Source: Ascidiaceihabitans sp039975415 (GTDB taxonomy: Bacteria > Pseudomonadota > Alphaproteobacteria > Rhodobacterales > Rhodobacteraceae). From it: 64,000 nucleotides of DNA. The translations under genes and the position numbers were made by a program. Positions 1 to 8,919 of the stretch are shown here, piece after piece. The stretch lies in the NCBI RefSeq assembly GCF_039975415.1, contig NZ_JBDWHD010000002.1; one strand, given 5' to 3'. Each line of letters begins with the position of its first letter. Positions within the stretch are counted from its first letter, which is position 1. The notes under the pieces are model-generated. The model worked only from the letters and a program-made list of their open reading frames with translations. It did not search any database and was not told where the DNA came from.

Positions 1-1385
1 TCCACGATTTGCACCTGCACGGTCATATCCAGCGCCGATGTTGGTTCATCCAGCACAAGCAGCTTGGGACGCAGCACCATCGCCCGCGCGATTGCAATCC
101 GCTGCCTTTGACCACCGGAAAACTCGTGCGGGTAGCGGTCCATTGTGGCCGGATCCAAGCCGACCTCTTGCATCACTTCCGTGACAAGATCCCGTTCTTC
201 CCTGTCGGGGTCAACATTGTGAATCTTCAGCCCCTCGGAAATGATCTGGGCGCAGGTCATGCGCGGACTTAGACTGCCAAAGGGATCCTGAAACACAATC
301 TGCATGTCCTTGCGCAGCTTGCGCAATTCCTTGGTGGACCACGCGCGAATATCTTGCCCCATGTAACTGATCATACCCTTGGACGAGATCAGCCGCATGA
401 TGGCCAGTGCCATTGTGGTTTTGCCCGAACCGGATTCGCCCACAATGCCCAAGGTCTCGCCTGCTTTGACGGTCATGCTGGCGTCGTTCACCGCTTTGAC
501 GTGCCCAGCGACACGGCGCAGGAATCCTTTGTGAATGGGGAACCAGACTTTCAGGTTCTGGGTCTCGGCGATAACCGGCGCGTCGGCAGGGACCGGCGCG
601 GGCGCACCCGATGGCTCGGCCCCCAACAGCTTTTTGGTGTAGGGATGTTGCGGATTGTCAAAGATGTCTTTTGTTGGCCCCGTTTCAACGATTTCACCGT
701 GCTGCATCACGCACACGCGGTCTGCGATGCGGCGCACGATACCCAGATCATGGGTGATGAACAAAAGCCCCATGCCCTCTTCGTCTTTGAGGTCCGCCAA
801 CAGTTCAAGGATTTGCGCCTGAATGGTCACATCCAACGCGGTGGTGGGTTCGTCGGCAATCAGGATGTCGGGTTTGTTGGACAAGGCCATCGCAATCATA
901 ACGCGTTGCCGTTGACCGCCAGACAATTGGTGAGGGTAGCTGCCAAGGCGGCTTTCCGCGTCACGAATACCCACCTTATTCAGCATATCCAGAACCCGCG
1001 CCCGCGCATCGGGTCCGATGATACCCTGATGCAACGCAATGCTTTCGGTCAGCTGTTTTTCAATGGTGTGCAACGGGTTTAGCGACGTCATCGGTTCTTG
1101 AAAGATAAAGCTGATGTCGTTGCCACGCACCTTGCGCAACAAACGGGCATCCGCCCCGATCATTTCCTGACCGTCATATGTGACCGACCCCGACACCTCG
1201 GCGCTGTCCCCCAGCAATGACACCGTGGACAATGCAGACACGGATTTCCCCGATCCGGATTCGCCCACCAAAGCCACCACTTCACCCCGGTGCACATCAA
1301 AGCTGACGCCTTTGACGGCTTGGATCAGTGTCCCGTCCTGACGGAAACCAACTTTCAGGTCTTTCACCTGCAACAAAGCACTCAT
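1..1385 (-). CDS. yejF: YejF-type ABC transporter ATPase, two fused nucleotide-binding domains (partial, C-terminus beyond left edge)
   Basis: This gene encodes the ATPase of a dipeptide/oligopeptide-family importer that powers the YejB/YejE permeases on the inner face of the membrane. About 461 residues are visible. The first domain has Walker A GESGSGKS near residue 40 and signature LSGGQRQR. The second repeats them as GESGSGKTT and FSGGQRQR and ends at the window edge just after the DEPTSALD Walker B region. The start at 1385 forms an ATGA overlap with the yejE stop, so the two are translationally coupled. The order yejA-yejB-yejE-yejF is that of the E. coli microcin C/peptide importer. 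The substrate cannot be read from the sequence. Confidence 0.93.
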   Translation of the reverse strand, partial: MSALLQVKDLKVGFRQDGTLIQAVKGVSFDVHRGEVVALVGESGSGKSVSALSTVSLLGDSAEVSGSVTYDGQEMIGADARLLRKVRGNDISFIFQEPMTSLNPLHTIEKQLTESIALHQGIIGPDARARVLDMLNKVGIRDAESRLGSYPHQLSGGQRQRVMIAMALSNKPDILIADEPTTALDVTIQAQILELLADLKDEEGMGLLFITHDLGIVRRIADRVCVMQHGEIVETGPTKDIFDNPQHPYTKKLLGAEPSGAPAPVPADAPVIAETQNLKVWFPIHKGFLRRVAGHVKAVNDASMTVKAGETLGIVGESGSGKTTMALAIMRLISSKGMISYMGQDIRAWSTKELRKLRKDMQIVFQDPFGSLSPRMTCAQIISEGLKIHNVDPDREERDLVTEVMQEVGLDPATMDRYPHEFSGGQRQRIAIARAMVLRPKLLVLDEPTSALDMTVQVQIV

Positions 1386-2488
1386 GAGAAGGTCTTTCTG
1401 GGGTCAAACGCATCGCGGATGCCTTCAAAAATGAAGATCAGCAGCGACAACATGACGGCAAACACCGAAAACGCGGTAAAGGCCAGCCATGGGGCTTGCA
1501 GGTTCTGTTTTGCCTGCAACGTAAGCTCGCCCAAAGACGGGGCAGAACTGGGCAAGCCGAAACCGAGAAAATCAAGGACAGCCAGCGTAGAAATGGTGCC
1601 TGTGATGATGAAGGGAAGCATCGTCAACGTGGCGACCATGGCATTGGGCAGCATATGCCGGAACATGATCGTCGTATTGGACACACCCAAGGCCCGCGCC
1701 GCCCGCACATATTCCAGATTGCGCGCCCTCAAAAATTCGGCACGCACGACCCCCACAAGCCCTGTCCATGAAAACAGGATCAGCAAGAACACAAGCAGCC
1801 AGAAACTGCGCCCCATAATCGCAAACATCAAAATGATGACATATAAGGACGGAATACCGGACCAAATTTCGATGACACGTTGAAAGATCAAATCGGTCAA
1901 ACCACCAAAAAACCCCTGAATTGCACCCGCGATAACTCCAATGACTGTCGCCACCCCGGTTACAATAAGCGTGAACAAAATAGACAATCGGAAGCCGTGG
2001 ATGATCCGCGCGGTGACATCGCGTTTGGTCCCGTCGGTGCCCAGCCAGTTCTGGTTGTTGGGGGGCAACGGGGCGGCACCCGGGCGGTCCACTTCGGTAT
2101 TGAAGCTGTAAGGGACAAGCGGCCAGATCATCCAGCCTTTTTCGATGGCCTCGCCGTTGACCTCACCGTCTGCCGCGTCCTGTGCAACGCCTTCAGGGTC
2201 GTCAAAGCAGTCTTCCAACCCGCCCGACACAATCAGACATTCGACTTCGATTTCTTTGTAGTCAGCTTCGGTTTCAAAGTCGCTTCCAAATTCGGTTTCG
2301 GCGTAGAAGTTGAAAACAGGCGTATAATATTCGCCGCGGTATTGCACCAAAAGCGGCTTGTCGTTGGCCAAAAACTCGGCCCCCAGCGACAGAACAAACA
2401 GCACACTGAAAATCCAAAGCGACCAATAGGCCCGTTTGTTCTTTTTGAAATTCGACCAACGCCGCGCGTTCAGAGGGGACAAAGCCAT
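1382..2488 (-). CDS. yejE: YejE-type ABC transporter permease
   Basis: This is an inner-membrane permease of the DppC/OppC family, 368 residues. It has an N-terminal membrane segment (about residues 20-40), then a roughly 100-residue periplasmic insertion rich in acidic residues, which is characteristic of YejE compared with DppC. The last 200 residues form the binding-protein-dependent transport core, with the EAA-type loop around RAARALGVSN. The start overlaps the yejB stop by ATGA and its own stop overlaps the yejF start, so the three form one translational unit. Family assignment is firm; peptide specificity is inferred only from family and gene order. Confidence 0.95.
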   Translation of the reverse strand: MALSPLNARRWSNFKKNKRAYWSLWIFSVLFVLSLGAEFLANDKPLLVQYRGEYYTPVFNFYAETEFGSDFETEADYKEIEVECLIVSGGLEDCFDDPEGVAQDAADGEVNGEAIEKGWMIWPLVPYSFNTEVDRPGAAPLPPNNQNWLGTDGTKRDVTARIIHGFRLSILFTLIVTGVATVIGVIAGAIQGFFGGLTDLIFQRVIEIWSGIPSLYVIILMFAIMGRSFWLLVFLLILFSWTGLVGVVRAEFLRARNLEYVRAARALGVSNTTIMFRHMLPNAMVATLTMLPFIITGTISTLAVLDFLGFGLPSSAPSLGELTLQAKQNLQAPWLAFTAFSVFAVMLSLLIFIFEGIRDAFDPRKTFS

Positions 2489-3582
2489 CAGCCTTCCCTC
2501 CGCTCAAAGTCGATGCGTGGATCCACAAGCACGTACATCAGATCAGACAGAATGGCGACCAGCAGCCCCATCAGGCCAAAGATATAAAGGGTGCCAAACA
2601 CAATGGGGTAGTCCCGCGCCACAGCGGCCTCGTAGCCAAGACGCCCCAAACCGTCCAAGGAAAAGATGGTTTCAATAATGACCGATCCGCCAAAGAATAC
2701 CGACACAAACACGGCTGGAAAACCTGCGATCACAATCAACATAGCGTTGCGGAACACATGACCATATAACACCTGCCGTTCGCTTAAGCCTTTGGCGCGG
2801 GCGGTGACGACATACAGCTTTTTGATCTCGTCCAGAAAGCTGTTTTTGGTCAGCAACGTCAGCGTGGCAAACGCCCCGATGGTCGACGCAAGAACAGGCA
2901 AGGCGATGTGCCAGAAATAGTCCGCAACTTTGCCCAAAGCCGACAATTCGTCGAAGTTGTCAGAGGTCAGCCCCCGCAGCGGGAAAATCTGATAGTAACT
3001 GCCGCCCGCAAACAGAACCAAAAGGATGATGGCAAACAAAAAGGCCGGCACAGCGTAGGCGGCAATGATGATGCCGCTGGTCCAAGTGTCAAAGCTGGAA
3101 CCGTCGCGGACAGCTTTGCGAATGCCAAGGGGGATGGAAATGGCATAGGCAATCAGGGTCGACCAAAGGCCCAAAGTAATCGAAACAGGTAGCTTTTCCT
3201 TGATCAGATCAATCACTTCGATCGACCGGAAATAGCTTTCTCCGAAATCGAAGCGGGCATAATTCCACAGCATCAGAAAAAAGCGTTCATGCGCCGGTTT
3301 GTCGAAACCGAACTGTTCTTCCAGTTCTTTGATGAACTCTGGCGGCAGGCCGCGCGCCCCGACATATGTGCTGTCAGACGCCGTGTTCAATTCTTCGGTC
3401 ACGCCCGCATCGTTGTTGGCGCCCGCAAAGCTGCCAAACACATCGCCGCCCCCTTGCGCCCGCGCAATGGCCTGTTCAACCGGACCGCCCGGCACAAATT
3501 GCGTCAGCACAAAATTGACCAGCAAAATCCCGATCAACGTCGGAATGACGAGCAAAAGCCGCCGCGCAATATAGGCGCCCAT
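2488..3582 (-). CDS. yejB: YejB-type ABC transporter permease
   Basis: This is the second permease of the Yej importer, 364 residues, DppB/OppB family. The N-terminus MGAYIARRLLLVIPTLIGI is the typical first membrane helix of the family. Residues about 40-100 are an insertion of low hydrophobicity, as in other YejB proteins. The C-terminal half carries the multi-helix transport core and the coupling loop around VTARAKGLSERQVLYGHVFRN. It starts 6 nt after the solute-binding gene ends and overlaps yejE by ATGA. Confidence 0.95.
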   Translation of the reverse strand: MGAYIARRLLLVIPTLIGILLVNFVLTQFVPGGPVEQAIARAQGGGDVFGSFAGANNDAGVTEELNTASDSTYVGARGLPPEFIKELEEQFGFDKPAHERFFLMLWNYARFDFGESYFRSIEVIDLIKEKLPVSITLGLWSTLIAYAISIPLGIRKAVRDGSSFDTWTSGIIIAAYAVPAFLFAIILLVLFAGGSYYQIFPLRGLTSDNFDELSALGKVADYFWHIALPVLASTIGAFATLTLLTKNSFLDEIKKLYVVTARAKGLSERQVLYGHVFRNAMLIVIAGFPAVFVSVFFGGSVIIETIFSLDGLGRLGYEAAVARDYPIVFGTLYIFGLMGLLVAILSDLMYVLVDPRIDFERREG

Positions 3583-3588
3583 ATGCGC

Positions 3589-5526
3589 TTACCTCAATGC
3601 GCCAGCGGCCTTTAAAGCGCTGGCTTTGTCCGCGTTGTACCACCAGAAATCAAGGTAGCCCAAATCAAAGGCGGGCAGGTTTTCTGGGTGTTCGAACATG
3701 TTGTAGTAGCTGACCCAGTGATTGGCTTTGTACCACAGCGGGATCATGAAAAACTCGTGGCGCAGTGCACGGTCCAATGCCTGCAACGCGGCCACTTCTT
3801 CTTCGCGGGTTTCCGATTGCAGTGATGCTTCGATAATCGCATCCACCAGCGGGCTGGCCAATCCGGCAGGGTTAAACAGGGAAAACGCGGCTGTCTCGGA
3901 CCCGTAGCGCTGCATCAATCCCGTTCCCGCACCCAAAAATGCGGCATAGCTGTCGTACACCAAGTCATAGTCACGGTCGCGTTCACGCGACGTGTATTGG
4001 GCCGAATCCACCTTTTCAAAGGTGATGTCGATGCCAAGCTTCCGCACGTTGTTGACGTAGTTTTCCATCGCCGCAGACAGGGTCGATGGTGAAGACGAAT
4101 TGAACAAAAAGTTAACGCTTAAGGGCTGGCCATCCGCATTGCGCCGCATCCCGTCATCCCCAACGGCCCAGCCCGCATCATCCAAAAGCCGCATCGCAGT
4201 GCGTGCGTTGCGGCGGTCCAGAAGGCGGCCTGCTTTGGATGTATGGGGGACAGCAACTGGTTCTGACAGTATTTCAGCCGGAACCAGATCACCAAGGCTT
4301 TGCAAAAACGCCAGTTCCGCGCCTTCGGGGGTGCCTTTGGCCATGATTTCAGTGTCCTGGCTAAATGACGCACGTTGTTGGAACAGGCCATATTGCAGGC
4401 TTTCGTTGGTCCATTCGAAATTATATGCCAAGGCCAAGGCCCGCCGGACGCGGCGATCCTGCATCACCTCCCGCCCAAGGTTGAACACGATACCGGATGG
4501 CGTCGCGGGGGCACCATCAGGCAGTTCTTTCTTGACGATATGCCCGTCGTCGATCTTGGAAAAGTCGTACCCTGTCGCCCAGCGCTTGCTGTCGCTTTCG
4601 ATACGCATGGTGAATTCACCTGCCTTGAACCCTTCAAAGCGGGCTGTGTCGTCGCCAAAGTATTCAATTCGGATACGGTCAAAATTGTTGCGCCCGACAT
4701 TGAAAGGCAAATCAGTGCCCCAGTAGTCGGGGTTACGCTTGTAGACGACGCGGCGGTTCACATCCACATCCTCGATCATGTAGGGGCCAGAGCCGGGTGA
4801 AACCTCAAGGCGGGATTCGTTTAGGCTTGCACCCGTCTCTTCATACCACTTCTTGGACCATGCCGGCACAAACCCCACTTGGTCGATCAAGCTGCGCCGC
4901 GAGATCCCTTCGGTAAAGTAAAACTTGATGGTGTGATCGTCGATGACTTCGACTTTGGGAATGCTTTTGCGCACGGCATCCGCATATGATTTCAAACCTT
5001 CGTCCAAAAGCAGGTTGTGCGAAAAAGCGATGTCGTGGGCGGTGACCGGGGAGCCATCAGAAAACCGCGCCTCGGGGCGCATGTAGAAAATCACCCAGTT
5101 TCGGCCTTCATCGTATTCGAGCCCTTTGGCCAACAACCCGTAATATTCCGCATAAACATCGGCGGGGGCGTCGGCGTTGGTGCCGCCCCCCAACAGGCTT
5201 TCATACATCACCGAAGACAATGCCCCAGCACGGCCTTTGCGTGTGTAGGGATGCATCGAATCAAATGTGCCCAAAGTACCGATCGAAATTTCCCCACCCT
5301 TGGGGGCATCCGGGTTCACATAATCGAAATGCGGGTAGTCTTCGGGATATGTCAAATCCCCGTAAAACGAATAGCCGTGTGTTTTGACCGTATCCTGCGC
5401 ACGCACCATCGACGCTGCCAGCATGATCAGACTTAACCCCATGATCCCAAGCGTCCAAATAACGGGACGCAGATCAAAATGCTTGGTTTTGGCCTGAGTT
5501 TTATTCTGACTGCGGGTCTGCTGCAT
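3589..5526 (-). CDS. yejA: Extracellular solute-binding protein, family 5 (YejA-like)
   Basis: This is the periplasmic peptide-binding component of the Yej importer, 645 residues with the chosen start. A hydrophobic segment (WTLGIMGLSLIMLAASMVRA) ending in a signal-peptidase site lies about 40 residues in, after a basic N-terminus. The body has SBP-family-5 features, including the G-SGPYMIEDV region and the YWGTDLPFNVGRNNFDRI segment typical of YejA. The ATG at 5526 is preferred because AGGA lies about 9 nt upstream; an in-frame ATG at 5544 has no visible ribosome site. It is the first gene of the yej operon. Confidence 0.93.
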   Translation of the reverse strand: MQQTRSQNKTQAKTKHFDLRPVIWTLGIMGLSLIMLAASMVRAQDTVKTHGYSFYGDLTYPEDYPHFDYVNPDAPKGGEISIGTLGTFDSMHPYTRKGRAGALSSVMYESLLGGGTNADAPADVYAEYYGLLAKGLEYDEGRNWVIFYMRPEARFSDGSPVTAHDIAFSHNLLLDEGLKSYADAVRKSIPKVEVIDDHTIKFYFTEGISRRSLIDQVGFVPAWSKKWYEETGASLNESRLEVSPGSGPYMIEDVDVNRRVVYKRNPDYWGTDLPFNVGRNNFDRIRIEYFGDDTARFEGFKAGEFTMRIESDSKRWATGYDFSKIDDGHIVKKELPDGAPATPSGIVFNLGREVMQDRRVRRALALAYNFEWTNESLQYGLFQQRASFSQDTEIMAKGTPEGAELAFLQSLGDLVPAEILSEPVAVPHTSKAGRLLDRRNARTAMRLLDDAGWAVGDDGMRRNADGQPLSVNFLFNSSSPSTLSAAMENYVNNVRKLGIDITFEKVDSAQYTSRERDRDYDLVYDSYAAFLGAGTGLMQRYGSETAAFSLFNPAGLASPLVDAIIEASLQSETREEEVAALQALDRALRHEFFMIPLWYKANHWVSYYNMFEHPENLPAFDLGYLDFWWYNADKASALKAAGALR

Positions 5527-5663
5527 GCTGCTGATCCTGTTCATGTTTTTGGTAAACGTCTGCTCAATATATTGCGCTCACGCTACTGTGCCAGTGCTGT
5601 GACATTCAAGTTGCGAATATGTGAACGAAGAATTAACGCACCGCGCGGCGCCCCGTTGCGCAA

Positions 5664-5698
5664 TAAAAAAGGCCGCATGCTCTGTGCATACGGCCTTG
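5664..5698 (-). terminator. Rho-independent terminator of the cytochrome c gene
   Basis: Two 12-nt arms (5669-5680 and 5686-5697, AAGGCCGTATGC against GCATGCGGCCTT on the minus strand, one mismatch) flank a 5-nt loop and are followed on the minus strand by a T tract. It lies 24 nt after the cytochrome c stop codon and separates that gene from the downstream yej operon. Confidence 0.85.
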
Positions 5699-5721
5699 AA
5701 AGCTATTTTTCGCGAATCAGA

Positions 5722-6234
5722 TTATTCGTCAAGACTGTCGAGATATGCGATCAGGTTGGCGCGGTCCGTTGGTTTTTTCAGACCGGCAAAGCCCATTGTT
5801 GTGCCCGGCGCCCAGTCTTTTGGCTTGGCCAAGAACCCATCAAGGTTCTCGGCTGTCCATTCACCACCAATGCTTGCCAATACGTCAGAATAGCCAAAGC
5901 CATCCGCCGCACCGATTTCGCGGTTCACAACGCCGTAAAGGTAAGGGCCTGTGCCGTTCGCACCGGCTTCCAGCTTGTGGCAAGCTGAGCATTTCTTGAA
6001 CACTTTCGCGCCTTTACCAATGTCGGCCGATGCCAACAGGTCGTCCAAGCTGACTTCTTCAACTTCGGCGGCACCAGAATCTTCTTCTTCAACTTCAATC
6101 ACGTAAGCTGCGGCATGATCACCGTGACCGCCCACATGGTAAAGTTCCTCAGCTGCCCATTTGCCAAGCAGCAGAACCAGCAAGGCACCACACAGGCCGC
6201 CGGCAATTTTTGTAAATGTCATCGTGTCGAACAT
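5722..6234 (-). CDS. Membrane-anchored class I cytochrome c (CycM-like)
   Basis: This 170-residue protein carries electrons at the periplasmic face of the inner membrane. Residues about 8-27 form an uncleaved membrane anchor. An acidic linker (about 45-65, VEEEDSGAAEVEEVS) follows, then a mitochondrial-type cytochrome c domain with heme motif CSACH near residue 82 and the methionine ligand in TTMGFAGLKK near residue 148. The arrangement matches CycM/cytochrome c-552 and cytochrome cy proteins that link the bc1 complex with oxidases in alphaproteobacteria. It is monocistronic, with its own terminator. Confidence 0.92.
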   Translation of the reverse strand: MFDTMTFTKIAGGLCGALLVLLLGKWAAEELYHVGGHGDHAAAYVIEVEEEDSGAAEVEEVSLDDLLASADIGKGAKVFKKCSACHKLEAGANGTGPYLYGVVNREIGAADGFGYSDVLASIGGEWTAENLDGFLAKPKDWAPGTTMGFAGLKKPTDRANLIAYLDSLDE

Positions 6235-6394
6235 GAGTATTGCTGTCCATCTCTACGGGGTTGGCTGTACTGTTGGGCGGGTATCTATTGGTTCCCTTTG
6301 GCGCTGTCTAGGTGTAGTTACCGCGACCAAACGCCCTGCCCCTGCTATTTCAGCACTGCAATGGCATGAAAAAGTGAATTTAGGATAACCGAAA

Positions 6395-7225
6395 ATGAGC
6401 CAACGCATCGCTTTTCAAGGAGAGTTGGGCGCCTACAGCCACGAAGCCGTGCTAAAAGCGCGGCCCAACGCCACACCAGTTCCTTGCCGCGGATTCGAGG
6501 ATGCCTTTCAAGCCGTTCATGACGGGGCCGCTGATTTGGCCATGCTGCCTGTGGAAAACACCACTTACGGCCGCGTTGCAGACATCCATCGCTTGTTGCC
6601 GGAAAGCGGGCTGCACATCATCGACGAAGCCTTTGTGCGCGTGCGCATATCGTTGATGGCGAATGCGGGGCAATCGCTTGAAGACATCAAGCATGTCCGT
6701 GCGCATATGGTTCTCATTCCACAAGCCCGCGCTTTTCTTGACGCTAAAAATATCACCTTTGAAAGCGCCGTAGACAGCGCCGGAGCCGCCGCAGATATTG
6801 CTGCAAGCGGTGAAATGAGTGTTGGGGCGCTGGCCTCACATGTGGCGGCAGACATTCATGGCTTGCAGGTGTTGGCGCGTGACATTGAAGATCAGGGGCA
6901 CAACACAACGCGTTTTTTGCTGATGTCCCCCCAAGCCGATGAGACACGGCGCAGTGAAAACATGGTCACCACATTCGTGTTTCAGGTCCGCAACATTCCC
7001 GCAGCGCTGTACAAGGCGATGGGTGGCTTCGCGACCAATGGCGTGAACATGACCAAGCTGGAAAGCTACATGGTGGGGGGTGCGTTCACAGCCACGCAAT
7101 TCTATGCCGACATTTCAGGACATCCGGACGATCCAGCGGTCGCGCGCGCCCTTGAAGAACTGGAATACTTCACCAACACGCTTGAAATTCTGGGCGTCTA
7201 TCCGTCTGCACAAATACGGACCTAA
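6395..7225 (+). CDS. pheA: Prephenate dehydratase
   Basis: This enzyme converts prephenate to phenylpyruvate in phenylalanine synthesis; 276 residues, cytoplasmic. Residues 1-180 form the catalytic domain, starting with IAFQGELGAYSHEA and ending with the conserved TTRF motif at 171-174. Residues about 190-270 are an ACT domain for feedback by phenylalanine. The usual ESRP of the ACT domain reads ESYM here. There is no fused chorismate mutase, as is normal for alphaproteobacteria. A ribosome site AGGAT lies about 8 nt before the ATG. Confidence 0.95.
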   Translation: MSQRIAFQGELGAYSHEAVLKARPNATPVPCRGFEDAFQAVHDGAADLAMLPVENTTYGRVADIHRLLPESGLHIIDEAFVRVRISLMANAGQSLEDIKHVRAHMVLIPQARAFLDAKNITFESAVDSAGAAADIAASGEMSVGALASHVAADIHGLQVLARDIEDQGHNTTRFLLMSPQADETRRSENMVTTFVFQVRNIPAALYKAMGGFATNGVNMTKLESYMVGGAFTATQFYADISGHPDDPAVARALEELEYFTNTLEILGVYPSAQIRT

Positions 7226-7277
7226 CCCAACGTCTTAGCCGAAGTTCAGTATCGCAGGGACACTTGAAACCCGCGGA

Positions 7278-7745
7278 TCAAGCGAGGTTACTTGCCCGAT
7301 CTTCCAGAGTCTTCGCATACTCGGCCGCACGCAATTTGAAGCGTTTGGTCAAGGTCCCTTTGGCCAGCTTCAGGGATTGCAGCAAAAGACGTGCGGGCAA
7401 CGATGTCGGTTTGACTTCGAATTCAACGCTCATGCGGGTGCGTGTTTTGGACAACGCCAACAACTGCACAAAGCCTTTGCCTTCCAATCCGGACGACGTG
7501 GACATCAGCGCGATTTCATTCGGCCTGTCAAAACATGTAACTTCAACATCAACCTCACGATGTTTGCCACGCATCGAAAACTCTGCGTGCCATTTCATTC
7601 CAACACCCTGAGCCGTCAGCTTATCCATGCGCCGTACTTCAGCACCGCGACGCATGGCGGCGCGTTCATAGATGTCAAAATCGCATAGCATGTCGAAGAC
7701 GGTTTCAATCGGTGCGTCAATATCTTCGCGGGTCGAAAAAATCAT
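7278..7745 (-). CDS. SRPBCC (START-like) family protein
   Basis: This is a 155-residue protein of the polyketide-cyclase/START-like fold. The opening IDAPIETVFDMLCDFDIYERAAM is the usual first strand and helix of SRPBCC proteins, and the C-terminal long helix (about 115-150) closes the ligand cavity. No catalytic residues can be assigned and the ligand is unknown. It is transcribed toward pheA and lies 39 nt downstream of nudC on the same strand, so it may share that transcript. Confidence 0.8.
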   Translation of the reverse strand: MIFSTREDIDAPIETVFDMLCDFDIYERAAMRRGAEVRRMDKLTAQGVGMKWHAEFSMRGKHREVDVEVTCFDRPNEIALMSTSSGLEGKGFVQLLALSKTRTRMSVEFEVKPTSLPARLLLQSLKLAKGTLTKRFKLRAAEYAKTLEDRASNLA

Positions 7746-7784
7746 GCTCTGCTCAGTGTATAGTTGGTTTGATCCAGTGTCGTC

Positions 7785-8753
7785 TTAATCCAATGTGTCC
7801 GCAAGCCAGTTTTCCAGCAAAAAACGTGCAATTGCACCTTTACGGGCTGGCAGGATTTTCGGGTGTTCACCAGCAAAGGCTTGCATCATCTCTTCGCGGG
7901 TGACCCACATGGCGTCTTCGATCTCTATGGGATCAATGGTGATATCGCGGCTTGTCGCTTCCCCCCGACATCCAAACATCAGCGATGCGGGAAAGGGCCA
8001 GGGTTGGCTGGCCAAATAGTCAACATGGCCCACCGTCACGCCGGATTCTTCAAACACTTCGCGGCGCACAGCAGCTTCCAGTGTTTCGCCCGGCTCCACG
8101 AACCCGGCCAACAAGGAATACATCCCCTGTGGCCACCCCGGAGACCGCCCCATCAGCACAGAATTGCCATGCGTGATCAACATGATGACAACCGGGTCGG
8201 TGCGCGGAAAGTGATGCGCATTGCAGCTTGGGCAATTGCGTTGCCACCCGGCATGAGAAATTTCCGACTTGGCGCCGCATTTCGCACAAAAGCCATGGCT
8301 GGCATGCCACATCTGAATGGCGCGTCCACTGGCTGCCAGTTCAGCATCACGCGGCGACAACCATGTCATGGTGCGGCGCAACTCGGCAAACACCTTATCA
8401 TCGGCAAGGTCGGGATGGTGTTGTTCACTGGGGTCTAAAAAGCCGCCCAACAGATGTGGGTCAAGGTCGCGGGGTTCCCAAGCCGAGACGTCGAATGCAA
8501 AGCGGCCTTCCCCGTCTTCACGCCCCAAGAAAATCGGATCTTCCGTCGCGTGCTCCAAAATCGGATGGTCCATTGGCAAGCGCACCAATGCAGCAGGGCG
8601 CGTCGTCTGGATCAGGGGCTTGCCACGCCAAAACACGATGGCCCGGCTGTCGCTTGCCTTGCGTAAAAATGCTACTGCACTGGTATTGCCGCGAATTTCA
8701 CCCGCGCGATCAAGGCCCGACCCTCCGAATGTCACTGTTTCCGCATGTTTCAT
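7785..8753 (-). CDS. nudC: NAD+ diphosphatase (NudC)
   Basis: This Nudix hydrolase cleaves NAD(H) to NMN(H) and AMP and can act on NAD-capped RNA; 322 residues. A zinc ribbon with CAKCG and NCPSC is followed by the Nudix box GFVEPGETLEAAVRREVFEESG and then by SQPWPFPASLM, the SQPWPFPxS signature that separates NudC from other Nudix proteins. The ATG at 8753 is chosen because AAGGGG lies just upstream and the preceding in-frame 33 codons, from 8852, look non-homologous. Confidence 0.93.
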   Translation of the reverse strand: MKHAETVTFGGSGLDRAGEIRGNTSAVAFLRKASDSRAIVFWRGKPLIQTTRPAALVRLPMDHPILEHATEDPIFLGREDGEGRFAFDVSAWEPRDLDPHLLGGFLDPSEQHHPDLADDKVFAELRRTMTWLSPRDAELAASGRAIQMWHASHGFCAKCGAKSEISHAGWQRNCPSCNAHHFPRTDPVVIMLITHGNSVLMGRSPGWPQGMYSLLAGFVEPGETLEAAVRREVFEESGVTVGHVDYLASQPWPFPASLMFGCRGEATSRDITIDPIEIEDAMWVTREEMMQAFAGEHPKILPARKGAIARFLLENWLADTLD

Positions 8754-8919
8754 GTCTGGCCCCTTTTCCGCATTGCCGCAGGCTTGGCATGTCGCGCAGG
8801 CGGGTTCAATCCCGATGCCCAAAATCACGGCTTTCGTCTGGGGCCGCGTCACAAACTTCGCCTTTGGCGGGTTTTACCCTACGTTTACTATCGCAACGGG
8901 CGAGATGCTGGTTTAGTCT

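Noticed and set aside
354..1082. Plus-strand frame of 242 codons inside yejF
   Set aside because: The opposite strand encodes two complete ABC ATPase domains; this is a shadow.
1290..1883. Plus-strand frame across the yejF/yejE junction
   Set aside because: Overlaps two real genes on the other strand and has no recognisable domain.
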